From: Aphanomyces cochlioides
Lineage: Eukaryota; Oomycota; Saprolegniomycetes; Saprolegniales; Verrucalvaceae
Length of the DNA: 64,000 nt
Reading direction: 5' to 3'
NCBI GenBank assembly: GCA_019828595.1
Contig: JAHQRK010000006.1
Coordinates: 1,674,001 to 1,738,000 of the forward strand
Shown here one piece after another: positions 41,758 to 52,393 of the stretch (positions within the stretch are counted from its first letter, which is position 1; every line of letters begins with the position of its first letter). Made by a program: the position numbers and the translations under genes. A model generated the notes under the pieces. It worked only from the letters and a program-made list of their open reading frames with translations. It was not told the origin of the DNA and did no database searches.

Positions 41758-44174
41758 TCAATGGGGCAACAGTTTAGAGAAGGAGTTATCGTCGTCGTCG
41801 TCGGAAGACGACGGACGTTCGGGAATGTGATGAGGAGCCGCGCGGTGGATGATGGACAACCTCGGCGACGTCTCGCCAGGGCGACTGAGGAGATGTTTGA
41901 TCTCGGCGAGGAATTTGTCCTGCTTGCGCTCGAGTTGGTCCACGCGGTCTGTCAACTTGACGATCGCGTCCATGAGGAGACGCCGATCCGAGAGTGACGT
42001 CGTGCTGGGGGACGACGGCGCGATTGGTGTGCTCGGCTCGTCGTCGTGTGGAGGCGGCGCCGCGCGCTGTTTCTGTTGTGCGATCTGGCGGAGCACGACG
42101 GGGTCGTACTTCTCCGTGATGTGTTTCTCCATGCGCTCTCTGTCTTCGACGTACCGCGCGGTGATGGACTCGAAGACTTCTCGGGTGAGGACACAGAGCT
42201 CGGCGAATGTCCTGGCACGGACGCTCGCGGTGCGTTTGCACTGCATGAGCAGCGCGATCTCGCCAAAGAAGTCGCCTTGCTTGAGGAGACGCAGCACGCT
42301 TTCTTCGCCGAGGGTTTGATTCGATGGCCCTAAGCCAGCGCTGGAAGTCTCGCGGCCGCTCGTGACTTCGCACAGGCCCGTTTGGACAAAGTACATTTCA
42401 AACGCGACCTCGCCACGGACGACGATGTAGTCGCCAGGTAAGAAGACGTCGACGGAGAGCTGCATGACGATTTCCTGGACGACGCGTTTGCTGCATGTGT
42501 GGAAGATGGGCACACGGTTGATCATGTCCATCCGGAGGAAGAGCTCGACCTCGACGGCAAGATTGCGAGACAACTCGTTCGTCAACGTCGCGGGCTGGCC
42601 GTCCAGCGTCTCGTGGACGTCCCACATCGTCTGGTAGAACTCATGGATGCGATTCTGGAGGTCGAGAGGGAGACGCATGGTGCCCATGCAGGAAAAGAGC
42701 CATTCCATCTACACGACGACACGAGTGAGCTCTTCCACGGCGATTATGGCGGACAGACTCACCTTCTTCTTGTAGTCGTTTTGCTTTTCGTGGAAATTGG
42801 ACAGCAACACTGCAACATCCCCAAAGACAGCCGCCATGAGGAGCGCGCCGACAAAGATGAGGCAGATCGCAAAGACAAACTCGGTTTGGTTGTGGAGATC
42901 TTGCGTCTGGCCGAGGAACGTCTCGAGGCAGAAGAAGTAACTCAAGACGTAGTCGCTCACGTCGCCTTTTTGGATGTTGGGGAACATGTCCTGCCATCCT
43001 TGGGATGCAATGCCGCCATTCCAGACGCAAGCGCAGATGTGGATCGTGAAGAAAAAGATCGCGATCGTCGAGATGAGGCGGATCAAGTGCGCATACCGCG
43101 AGTAGAGCAGCCAGCGTTTCCACTCGGGAGGGATCTGAAGGATCTTGAGCACTCGGACGAGTCGAGCGAGGCGAAGCAGACGCGGCAAGCGCACGGTCTT
43201 CAACAGACTCAGGAATGTCAAACTCGTGCCGCCGCTGAGACCGCCACTGCCGTAGATGGCCGCGCTGATGACTATGTCGAATGGAAAGCACGCGATCAAG
43301 TCGGGGAAGAACCTACAGAGAGGAGGTCAGATGACGCTCTCCGAAACGTTCACGCGACGGACCAGCCTTGCATGTAGCGCCACACGATCGTGCATCGGTT
43401 CGTGATGTACTTGCCAGGCTTGGATGGATCCGGCAGCGCCGTGACGCAGTTGAGGAGGAAGTCGATGCCAAAGATCGTGTTAAATGTGATGCCCTCGACG
43501 TCATGGAACGGATCGGACGCGGACGACCCAAAGCCAAGGACGTATGGGATTTGAAAGCTCTGGTAGATGATCAGCGCGAGCGAGAACTAGACAACCATGA
43601 TGCCGACTACTGCGACGGAAGCGCGAGGACGTACCAACTGCCAGAGCTTGTACCATTTTGCCGCCGGCGACACGATCAAGAATGGAAAAGGCTGCGTGAC
43701 TTCCGCCTCGCCAGCTTCCTTGGTGTGGACGCGGATCGTGTACTGCTCGAGCACCTTTTGGTGTCGATCGACGTCGAGTCTCTGAAGCGATCGCTTGGTC
43801 CGCGGCGAGTTCTTGAGACTCTTGTTGAGCTTGGCGAGCGCCCAGACTGTCATTATGTTGGGCTCTATCTGTGCTTGGGACGACCTCATGGACGAGATGG
43901 CCGAGATTTTCCTCTAATGCGCCGCGTCGTCGTCACGTGACGACAGCATGCATGAACGCACCTGTGGCTCAAAGCCGATGGATCCACGGCCGTTCGACTT
44001 GTTGGATTGACTCAGAGTTTGAGGAGCAAACGGGACAACCATGGATCCCGTCGTCGGGAAGATTTTGTTGGTCGAGCCGTCCATGCCTTTCAATTTGGAC
44101 AGACTCGTGATTCCATGGCTGAGGCGCTTCGTCAACGGGACTTTGGTCGTGTCTATCGATACATCGCGGCTCAT
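41758..44174 (-). CDS. Six-TM cyclic-nucleotide-gated-type ion channel, paralogue 4
   Basis: Five exons: 44174-43962, 43913-43635, 43586-43363, 43312-42763, 42708-41758, about 738 aa. Intron positions match paralogue 1, including the one between S6 and the C-linker. Features in order: basic N-terminus ending KWYKLWQL, S1-S4 with LKTVRLPRLLRLARLVRVLK, pore loop LETFLGQTQ (DNA about 42909-42932), S6, C-linker, cyclic-nucleotide-binding fold with GEIALLMQCKRTASV (ligand Arg kept), a coiled coil and an acidic SSSDDDDD end coded by a GTC-rich tract near 41790. It lies 22 kb from the other three copies, so it has been moved or the cluster was split by later insertions. Confidence 0.84.
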
Positions 44175-44655
44175 ACTACGCCACGCTCACGGACGCCTTA
44201 GCCGTCGTCGTTGTCAAGCTAGCGCCGTGGCGTTTCACTTGCAATCTAACTTTAGCTTGGTTGGTCAAGTCTGTAACTTCTTGGCTGCCCCAGCAAAGAC
44301 ATTCAAATGATGCCATGTATTAGTGCGTTTATTCCTTGATGCACTAGCTTTGATCGCCGTCATTCAGCTTGTCAAATGCGCTAGGATTTGATGGATTGCC
44401 GCGTCCTGATCTGCACTGCGAGACGTTTACAGATCGCTCTCGACTTCCAGTTCGTTCTGGACATTCTCCAGGTGGTGGAATTTCCTTAACCAAGTTATCC
44501 GTTTCGTTTCTAAGTACATTTTGCCCAAAGATATGTAGAGGATGTACTGGAATAAGCGAAATATTGTTGCCAGCCAACCCTGGTCGTCTGGCTACCATGA
44601 CTAGCCCCACGGTCTGGCCTCTGCGGAAGAACGCAGTCAAGCTTACAGAACGACA
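44175..44655. other. Intergenic region, possible relic
   Basis: 481 bp between divergent genes. A minus-strand frame at 44344-44640 is open for 98 codons and continues open to about 44690, but it has no ATG. It contains strings such as NISLIPVHPLHIFGQN without a known family. It may be a gene relic or chance. Confidence 0.3.
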
Positions 44656-46460
44656 ATGAGAGAAGCTCCACTCGACGCGCCGTCGAGTACTTCATGGAAG
44701 TGTGTGGCCGTATCGTCGGCCAAATTTGGGCTATTTCGTCTCAATGTGGACACGGATGTCGAATGTCAAGGTAGCGACGACGCGACAGACCCGTGCATTT
44801 GGTACACAACCTCCGAGTCATGCCAAGCAGCTATCGATTCTTCTATTACAAGCTGGCAAACCTGCGGCCAGAGTTTGATCGACCTTACCAACACAACCTC
44901 CGGGTATGACGATCCGACAAGTTGGTGCTCAACAGTGCTCAAAACGTGGAAACCCGACGACAGTCGCATCTTTTCATGCAGACCATGGGGAAATATATTT
45001 ATCGGCACTCGCGTCAATGAAGATGGCGATGTCGAATGCTATTCACACAGTGGCGCGGGTTGCGTCGCATTGGGAAGTTCGTCGGCATGCCAGTCGGTAC
45101 TTGACGATAAAGTTGGGCCACTCCGACCTTTCGTATGCAACAACTCGACGACGATCGGTGCTTCATACAACGACCCAGCCTCGTGGTGCAGTCTTTCATA
45201 CGATCCAACGCCGTCCACCATTGCAAGTCGACGCAGTCAGCGTGATACTGACGCTCCCGCAGCCACACCACAGACCACAGATTTCCCCTTCACAACTCCA
45301 CAAACCACCGAAGTCGGGCCACAAAATTCAACCAACTCCTCCATCATACTCCCGCCAAATCCATCGCCAAAGAATTATACTGCAACGCGAGAGAGCCCCT
45401 CCAACTCGCCCGTGGTCATCACTGGAGTGTTGTGCGTATCGTTAGCCATCTTGATCCTAGCTCTGACTGTCATGCTGCGGAACAAGTTTATGAAGCGCCC
45501 CACTCGTCGAGCGACGGTCAACGTCAACTTAGGAACTCTGTCTGCCTACCGTCTCGACAGTGTCGAGCTTGTACTGACCAAATGTTTGGTCAAGAGTGAC
45601 TTCATGAGCGTGCACATGGGAATGCTAGACAATCAAGTTGTCGCTGTGAAGCAGCTCCAAAGCGGAGACATTTCGATCCTCGAACTCTTCGTCAAGGAAA
45701 TCACGCTTCAGTCGAGGTATGTCGTAGCGAGATGGACGAGTCTCTCACGTTGCAAGACAGTCTAAAGGGCCCTCGAGTCGTGGATTATCTTGGAGCTTGT
45801 TGGAACGATCCCTTGGACATGAAGTGCGTCATGGAATACATGGATTGCGGCGATCTTAAATCGTACTTGGCCTCACATGAGAGCTTGGCATTCCCGTGGG
45901 ATCAAAAGCTAAAATGCGTGCAAGAAATAGTAAATGGTCTCAAGTATATCCACCAACTCCCTCGCGTCCATGGCGCCTTGCGATCGAAGAATGTGTTGTT
46001 GGACACATCGAAAGGAGCCAAGCTGACAAATTTCTACGTCCTTGGCGCGCCCCTCGCCGCTGGAGCATACCAATGGGCCGCCCCGGAAGTCCTGTCTTCG
46101 AATCGCTTCTCGGCTTCCGCTGACATTTATTCACTCGGTACACTCGTAGCAAGTCTCGCTTTGAAACTCAACTGCAAACTAGGCGTCATCTTGTGGGAAC
46201 TCGAGTCGCACAAAGTTCCATTTGCTGGTTTCAAGAATGATCGAACTGGCAAGCGAATGCCCGAGCCGGCTGTGAAAAGCCTCATCCAGCAAGGCCGAGC
46301 CACGCTGACGTTCTCTGGCGCAATGCCGCCCTGGCTGTACGAAGTCGCATTGACTTGTCTAGCGTACGATCCCGACCAGCGTCCATCGATTATCAAAATC
46401 GCCAACGCTATGCTCGTCGGCATGCAACCAAAGCGACCAAAAATCGGCATCCTAGTCTAA
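44656..46460 (+). CDS. Single-pass receptor with pseudokinase domain
   Basis: Three exons, 44656-45716, 45761-46137, 46183-46460, about 571 aa. The N-terminal 240 residues hold two tandem copies of a cysteine-containing module of about 70 residues (DVEC...C...AC...YxDPxSWCS), then a Pro/Thr/Asn-rich stalk. A membrane helix lies at about 252-273 (VLCVSLAILILALTVML). A tyrosine-kinase-like domain follows. The ATP lysine is present (VVAVKQL) with a Glu in EITLQ. The catalytic loop reads HGALRSKN instead of HRDLKxxN (45969-45992), and the DFG motif reads NFY (46029-46037). Phosphotransfer is therefore unlikely. The last intron (46138-46182) is in frame and stop-free. No signal peptide is visible at the chosen ATG; a further 5' exon may be missing. 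Confidence 0.8.
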
Positions 46461-46972
46461 CTTGGTCCAAACTTGTCCTTCATGTGCTCTGTCTGCTTCA
46501 CCCACGCCGCCGCAACCAAACTCGACACTGTCGTGGTTGGAGATTGCGCAGCGTTGATTGTTTCATTTCACAACTTTCACTCACAAGATTCTCTCACACG
46601 AACATTGCAACTTTCAACATCGCTGGTTTTTTCACTCGTCGTCAGCTGGACAATTGTCTTTTCGTCTTGGCGACAGCCAGCAGGCATGATGGCACGTTCC
46701 GCGCAGCTAAATGTGCAAGTGGATGGACCTGACTTACAATTCATTGGGACATAGCCGAGACGACCAACCCGAGAGGGTCTCGACTTGTCGCGCTTTGAAA
46801 CCGTCCCGATAGTCGTCGAGAGGCTCTAAACGCACCAACGACTCAGCAATTCGAGCTTGAACTGCGATGAATCCATCGAGTTCTTTGTGCTTGTCCGTAT
46901 GGACTGGGATCGAAGCTGCGACATCCAGCCATTGCATGGACAACTTCCCTTAATTTGAGCCAGGGACTGAGG
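46461..46972. other. Intergenic region, no confident gene
   Basis: About 510 bp. A minus-strand frame with ATG at 46937 (to 46734) codes for 67 polar residues beginning MQWLDVAASIPVHTDKHKEL that look protein-like. No family or further exon could be attached. Confidence 0.3.
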
Positions 46973-46979
46973 TGCCGCA

Positions 46980-47551
46980 GAGAAATTCCTTCATTAAAAC
47001 AGTACCACTGTTGTTCGGACCCATTAAAGCAGGGAAGACCTTATCCGGCAAAAAGCCATCTAAATTGCCAAAATAAGTTATCCGGATGACAGATTTCTTC
47101 CTCATACTGTCAAAGGACCAACACGTCAGTGAAGCATGCTTGGACCTTGCCGTTGGGATACCGGGTAGCCAAAAGAAAGGTGAGATTTTGTATTGGATTT
47201 GGTGTACTAACGTGTGACGATAGGAAAGTCAGCTTGCCAGTTGAAGCGCAAACGCGATATGGATGTAGGGCATGGACATTCAACGTGAAGCCATACTGGC
47301 CGTGCACCGTGCATTAAATATTAGTGGTCGCGCCAATCGTGGTCGACAAGCTAAATCGTAGATGGTATATTTTTTAATTGGGGTGACTGTGTATTGGTTC
47401 AAAAAGGTCACCAAGTGATGTTGAAAGTGCATTTCTGTGTTGATCCGGATAACTTATTTTGGCAATTTAGATGGCTTTCTGCCGGATAAGGTCTTTCCCA
47501 GCTTTAATGGGTCCGAACAACAGTGGTACTGTTTTAATGAGGGAATTTCTC
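46980..47551. mobile_element. Inverted-repeat element with ~110-bp arms and 7-bp direct repeats
   Basis: The left arm (46980-47091) and right arm (47443-47551) are inverted copies with few differences, starting GAGAAATTCC at the outer ends and running to AGTTATCCGGAT at the inner ends. The 7-bp sequence TGCCGCA stands directly outside both ends (46973-46979 and 47554-47560), as expected of a target-site duplication, with two extra bases on the right. The inner 350 bp has no convincing gene. It is a small non-autonomous DNA transposon candidate, 55 bp upstream of a cyclophilin start. Confidence 0.72.
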
Positions 47552-47605
47552 AATGCCGCAACTTGGCAATTGCGACCAGGATCAGTCCGTGAAATCGCTT
47601 TCCAA

Positions 47606-48215
47606 ATGAAGACCTCTGCTGTGCTTGTCGCCGCCACTGCCGCCGCCGCCAACGCCGGTACTTTCAACGTATTGTACGAAACCGAAGCCGGCAACGTCAC
47701 GTTTGAGGTACGACGAGAGAAATTTGTGATGACTGACTTGGAGATAGATCCACGAAGAATGGGCTCCTCTTGGCGCTGCTCGCTTCAAGCAATTGATCGA
47801 AGACAAGTTTTACGACAACGCGGCGTTCTTCCGCTACGTGCCAAACTTTGTCGTCCAGTGGGGCATTTCCGCAGACCCAAAGAATAACAACTACACTGAG
47901 ATCAAGGACGACAAGTGGGGCGTCGTCTCGAACCTCCAAGGCACACTCGTGTATGCGACGGGTGGCAACGACACCCGCACGACGCAGCTCTTTGTCAACT
48001 TCAAAAACAACTCGCGCTTGGACGCGCTTGGTTTCACGCCGTTTGGCATTGTCACGTCGGGCTATGACGTCTTGGTCAACAAGATCTACTCTGGCTATGG
48101 CGAATCACCCGACCAAGACAAGATCTACGAAGAAGGCGACGCCTACCTCAAGCGCGAATTCCCCTTGATCACACACATCAAGAAGGCGTCGTTCATTACC
48201 CACGACGGCTGCTAG
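47606..48215 (+). CDS. Secreted divergent cyclophilin-type peptidyl-prolyl isomerase, copy 1
   Basis: Two exons, 47606-47707 and 47748-48215 (40-bp intron), 189 aa. The start MKTSAVLVAATAAAANAG is a clear signal peptide, so the protein is probably secreted or in the endomembrane system. The cyclophilin fold is visible in AAFFRYVPNFVVQWGI (family FHRxIPGFMxQGG), GTLVYATGGNDTRTTQLFV (family GTLSMAN...SQFFI) and FTPFGIV (family HVVFGxV). Arg and Gln of the active site are kept, but the positions of the cyclosporin-contact Trp and the catalytic His near the end are not. Activity is uncertain. The right arm of an inverted-repeat element lies just upstream, so the native promoter may have been altered. 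Confidence 0.83.
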
Positions 48216-49798
48216 ATAGACTGAGAGAGCGTCAAATCGACATGAAAGTGCGTGAAACTTTGTTACTTCTCGGGACTTCCAACATGTAAGGGTCATTCTT
48301 AGCTGATAGTCTGTGCATTTCGCGTCGATTCCATCAAACGATGGTGAATCCCGTTGGATCGGACTGGAGCAACACGTCGATGGCGGCTTGGAGAATGAGT
48401 TTGTCGGGATAGGACGGCAAGTCGAGACGATTGAAGCATGCGTGGGCCACTGGGTACATTTCAGGCGTGTAGTCTTTGCCATGGATCGAGAAGTGGCAAA
48501 TGTTGCCGTCGTAGCTTGTCAAGCCTAGCTCGACGACAACGGGTTAGAGTCACGCTTGACACATTCGGGACCTTTGAATCCTTGGACGGGAACACGCGAC
48601 GAGCCAGTGCAAAACTGCAGCAGTTTCGATCGCCCCTCTGGTCCAAGCGCTTCGACAACTTGCCAAAACCACTACAAGATAGATAGATTGTCCTCCGATT
48701 CTCACAAGGGAGAGCGTACGTCGTAGACTTGAGAGTTTCGAAGACTGGATGACGCCATGGTGTTGAGCTTCCAGTCGTCGACATCAACGCTAGGCAAGCC
48801 ACAAACAAGAAGCTCCAACTGAAAGACCGATCAAAGTCAAGTAGGAGGACGTTAGCTCGTGTGTACCTCATTGAAATCAAACGGAACGAGCAATGCAGGA
48901 GGTAAGATATCGTACACGCCTTCAAGAAGTGCTTCCAGCTGCGTCTGTACTCGATCAAACAACAAATAACGGACCTAGATCTCATGAGTTGAAGGTCTTT
49001 CACCTTCCTACCATTCGACCGACGTAGTCTTGTGCTGTTGCACGAGTCACTGTCACGTTGGCACCGTCTGGAATCAAGTCGACCTCGACGAAAGAGTCCT
49101 CCTGACGTTCCAAGACGGAAAACGTGAGCGCAAGATCTTCGACATCCTTGGATTCAAGCACATGCATCAAGCTAACAATGTTGTGGTCGAATGTTTCAAT
49201 GTTGCGGTTGTACCCTGAGTACGTTTGTGAATCCAACCATTGTATATTAAGCAGAGACAAATGAGAACCGAGGATGGCTACAGGGGGAGATCATTGCGAT
49301 GACGAGCAGATGGACAAAGACTCTACCTTTGAACAAGACAGGACTGAATTGCAATGGCAAGACTTGGACAAGATGGCCTGGGCTAGAAAACGACCCACTG
49401 CTTGGTACTCCCCAGACCTACAGTACTCGTGGGGTCAACACCTGAGCGAGTCATCCAGGGGACGCGTACCTGGCCCCCGCTGCAGGATTGAGATAGTATG
49501 AATTCGTCGCGTGGTTTGTGATCACGAGGAGACCAAACGACTCGTCGGCAATGGACTGCGCCACCAACATGTACCTAGAAGTGCAATGTCCTTGTCGACT
49601 CTGACAAGACGGACGACGCACCATTCCCGCTCAACTGCGCCGGCATCAATGGCTGCCTCGCCTTGGAATTCGTATCGCGTGGTTGCACACCTCAAGTCGC
49701 CCTCGAGTTTGTCCAAGTGACTGAGTGCCTCTGTCGCAACGTTTGGTCGTTGGGTTTTGAGTCGCATTCGACTAGAAAAGAGCAGTCGCGTAGGAGTC

Positions 49799-50513
49799 CA
49801 GAAAATCTGCACACAGAAAATCGGGAATCACAGGAAAAATTTGGGGAATCACAAACTTGTGTATCAATATCAGTACTGAGCAACTCTGTGCTCCTCTCTC
49901 TCGTCAGTGACGAGTCGTCACACCTGTTCGAGAGACTGGGGATGTTTCCTGCAAAGACCTTTGGTCTGCAGGGAGTGACGGGGAAATGCCCACACGAGGG
50001 AGAGGCAGCTTTGTGTTTTCTGTTTCTTTGCTTGGACCTGAGGACTATGTCCGTGTACATGACAGAAAATAGCGATGACGACAGAAAGAACTGGGTTCAT
50101 GGATATGAAAATCCATTGTGACGCGTAATTTGAAGGAGAGACGTCAACGTTGTCGTGATAGAACTGCTCGGCTTCGATGAGCTGATGCAAGCTCCAAAGT
50201 GCAAATTCTACTGTCTGTAACTGTCAAGGCCAGTGGCCGTTGTGATAGGGTAACAGCGTTTGAACCTGGAGGTTGCAGGCTCGAGTCCTGGTATGGGCAC
50301 TCAGCTTTTTAGTCATCTTAACATTCGTCGCCTCTGCGCCAAGATACCCAGACTTACGTAAAGCAAGCTGCAGTAATCAACAGGTGTGACGACTCGTCAC
50401 TGACGAGAGAGAGGAGCACAGAGTTGCTCAGTACTGATATTGATACACAAGTTTGTGATTCCCCAAATTTTTCCTGTGATTCCCGATTTTCTGTGTGCAA
50501 AAACATTTTTCTC
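49799..50513. mobile_element. Inverted-repeat element inserted in the HECT ligase gene
   Basis: The arms 49799-49926 and 50381-50513 are near-perfect inverted copies of about 125 bp, starting AGAAAA at the outer ends and containing TGCACACAGAAAATCGGGAA. Direct repeats flank it: GTCGCGTAGGAGTC at 49785-49798 and GTCGCGTAGAGTC at 50514-50526, consistent with a target-site duplication of 13-14 bp. The interior (about 455 bp) has no transposase but holds a tRNA-like unit. The insertion splits the HECT N-lobe coding region. Confidence 0.78.
50233..50302 (+). ncRNA. tRNA-like Pol III unit (degenerate, tRNA-Gln-like)
   Basis: The sequence has a near-consensus B box GGCTCGAGTCC (50278-50288) within a good T arm (CAGG stem, seven-base loop CTCGAGT, CCTG stem). 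The 5' heptamer GTGGCCG pairs at six of seven positions with TGGGCAC before the end. An anticodon-loop-like TTTGAA string and a T5 Pol III terminator at about 50305 are present. The D and anticodon stems pair poorly, so this is more likely a tRNA pseudogene or SINE head than a working tRNA. Confidence 0.4.
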
Positions 50514-51436
50514 GTCGCGTAGAGTCAAGACATGATAGTCGTACTGCGTCTCATACGGCAAGACAATTGAGTGAACTTGGTCGAGGAACCAAGCATACTT
50601 GGATGAAAAGGCAAGCATTGAAATGTGGAGAAGCTCCGTCCATGCATGAAGCGACAATGGCGCGCCGTATAAACCACTCCCAGCATCCTTCACTGGACAC
50701 CACACGAGGCTCCATGGAGGTCTAGCCGTACTGGCGTCGCGTCCCTCGTCTCGCCTCGCTTCCAGAATGAAGCCTTGCGTTTCAAACGACATGAAGAGCT
50801 CGTAGCAAAAGCTCCACGTCACTTTGTCGTGCACCAAGGAGCGAGTCCAATACTTGCGCGTTCTATCACGGATGAAGTTTGAAAGCCTTGTGGGGTTGAC
50901 TACCGTGCGCAGAGCTGTCTCGACGTGCAGGGTCTAAGTGGCTGGAGCGAGGGCTCCCCCGACTCGAGTTTCTCGCTTGGAAGTTTGCTCTGCGTCTTGT
51001 TGGGCGAGGCACCGCACAAGTGGCAATGGAGGGCTTCCATGAGGTTATCAAAGTGGCAAATGTCACACTTCCACTGGTCAGCATGTTCCAATCTACGAGT
51101 CAAAGTTACAATTGTCGCCGTGCGTGTACACTCACAGCTTTTCAATCGTGCCGCGGGTGAATCCTGGCCCTCGTTCAAGGAAACTACAAGCAACATGCAC
51201 TTGAAAACCAACGAGAGCTGTCTTACTTGTTGAGGAGTACACTGTAGACTCTCGGACGACGCCACGGTGGGGAAGCCTTTTGCACGGAGTTGTGCGATGA
51301 GTTTGCACACAATACAGAGCAACAACATGCACATGACTGCCGGGTAGATCGTCATGTCATTCCCATTCGAGTCCAAGCCTCGTCGAAGAATTCTCCGCCG
51401 CGAGAATGTGTTCATCATCATGATTGTTCTGTTCAT

Positions 51437-52393
51437 GAATAGAAAATGCAGTGGGGACCAACCTCAAAAGCTCGAGGAGCAAATGATTTCCAAGTGGTTG
51501 CATCTGTTGAGTTTCTTTGGCGTTTGTTGCTGTAGATTTGATGTAGCCAAGACGCCATCATGCTGTACCCATCGTGGTCGCCAAGGGGAGCGCTCCTGTC
51601 ACACGAGAGGTGTCACTGTGGCCGACCAAAGTATGTATGAGATCCTCCCGTCGTGACCTGCCGTGTCGAGCTGGTCGGATTTCAAAATTATTTGATTATA
51701 GTATATATACTTTGATTCAGATTAATTTAAATTATCCACTGACCAGATTATCCATGATATCATGGACTCTGATATCTCTGATTGGTCGGTCGTAAAATAA
51801 AGTTTCATGACAAAACTCTGGAATTTTATATATGTCAAATATAATCTGTAACAGTATATAAACATAGAGAGTAATGTTTATGTGAAAAATCAAATTCTCA
51901 CATTGAAATTTCGCGTCATCCCCCTCCATCTAGTCACCACGACTTCAGTTCGGAGCCCTCCAGTCGGCCTGCTCCATGCGGCATACACCCTGCCTGCTCA
52001 GCCAAGATGGGATGATCCATCGTTGTCGCAACGCCATGGAAGAGAGAAGCCAAAGCAAGCTCTCTCTCTTGTGGTCTACCCTTTTGACTTTGCAAACTGG
52101 AACGATTGCAACACGGACAACAAATTTGTGATCCGTGGAACATCTTGACAACAGGTTTGCTGATCATCGTAGTCTTGTCCGAAGCCGCACCCATCGTTGT
52201 CGCAACCCCAAGGGAGAGAGAGAAGCCATGGCTATTGCTCTCGTATACTTTTCCATCTGAATCAATGCAAGTGCAATCTGTGGTGCTCTCGACGTTGGTG
52301 AAACTGATTGGAGATGGCGCCACGTCGTTTCGAGAAAGACCGCAGTGCAGTCACGACAGAGATTTCTCCATTTTGGATTTTGCTTGGGTCGAG
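51437..52393. other. AT-rich intergenic region with an imperfect duplication
   Basis: 51660-51900 is strongly AT-rich. Two stretches, about 52018-52090 and 52190-52260, resemble each other (both begin with CATCGTTGTCGCAAC followed by a GA-rich run and GAAGCCA), suggesting an old tandem duplication. In-frame codons upstream of the ElaA-like gene are open to 52106 but show no protein features. Confidence 0.4.

Larger units (their letters stand above)
48334..51313 (-). pseudogene. HECT-type E3 ubiquitin ligase with RanBP2 zinc finger, probably disrupted
   Basis: Conserved pieces in order from the 5' side: exon 51226-about 51313 (frame unsure); 51183-51136; 51092-50904 with a RanBP2 finger (WKCDICHFDNLMEALHCHLC); 50862-50505; then HECT exons 49771-49622 (YEFQGEAAIDAGAVEREW), 49574-49470, 49417-49327, 49277-49012, 48974-48867, 48818-48720, 48671-48572 and 48524-48334. 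The last holds the catalytic cysteine in AHACFNRLDLP. HECT ligases pass ubiquitin from E2 to this Cys and on to a substrate. Two faults break the frame. An inverted-repeat element (49799-50513) sits between the two coding blocks. Exon 49417-49327 changes frame near 49358-49372 between GRFLAQAIL and LPLQFSPVLFK. All other splice phases agree, so inactivation looks recent or partly a sequence error. The true 5' end was not found. Confidence 0.78.

Noticed and set aside
47110..47307. 65-codon minus-strand frame within the inverted-repeat element
   Set aside because: It lacks an ATG and any known motif; it could be a transposase scrap, but nothing supports that.
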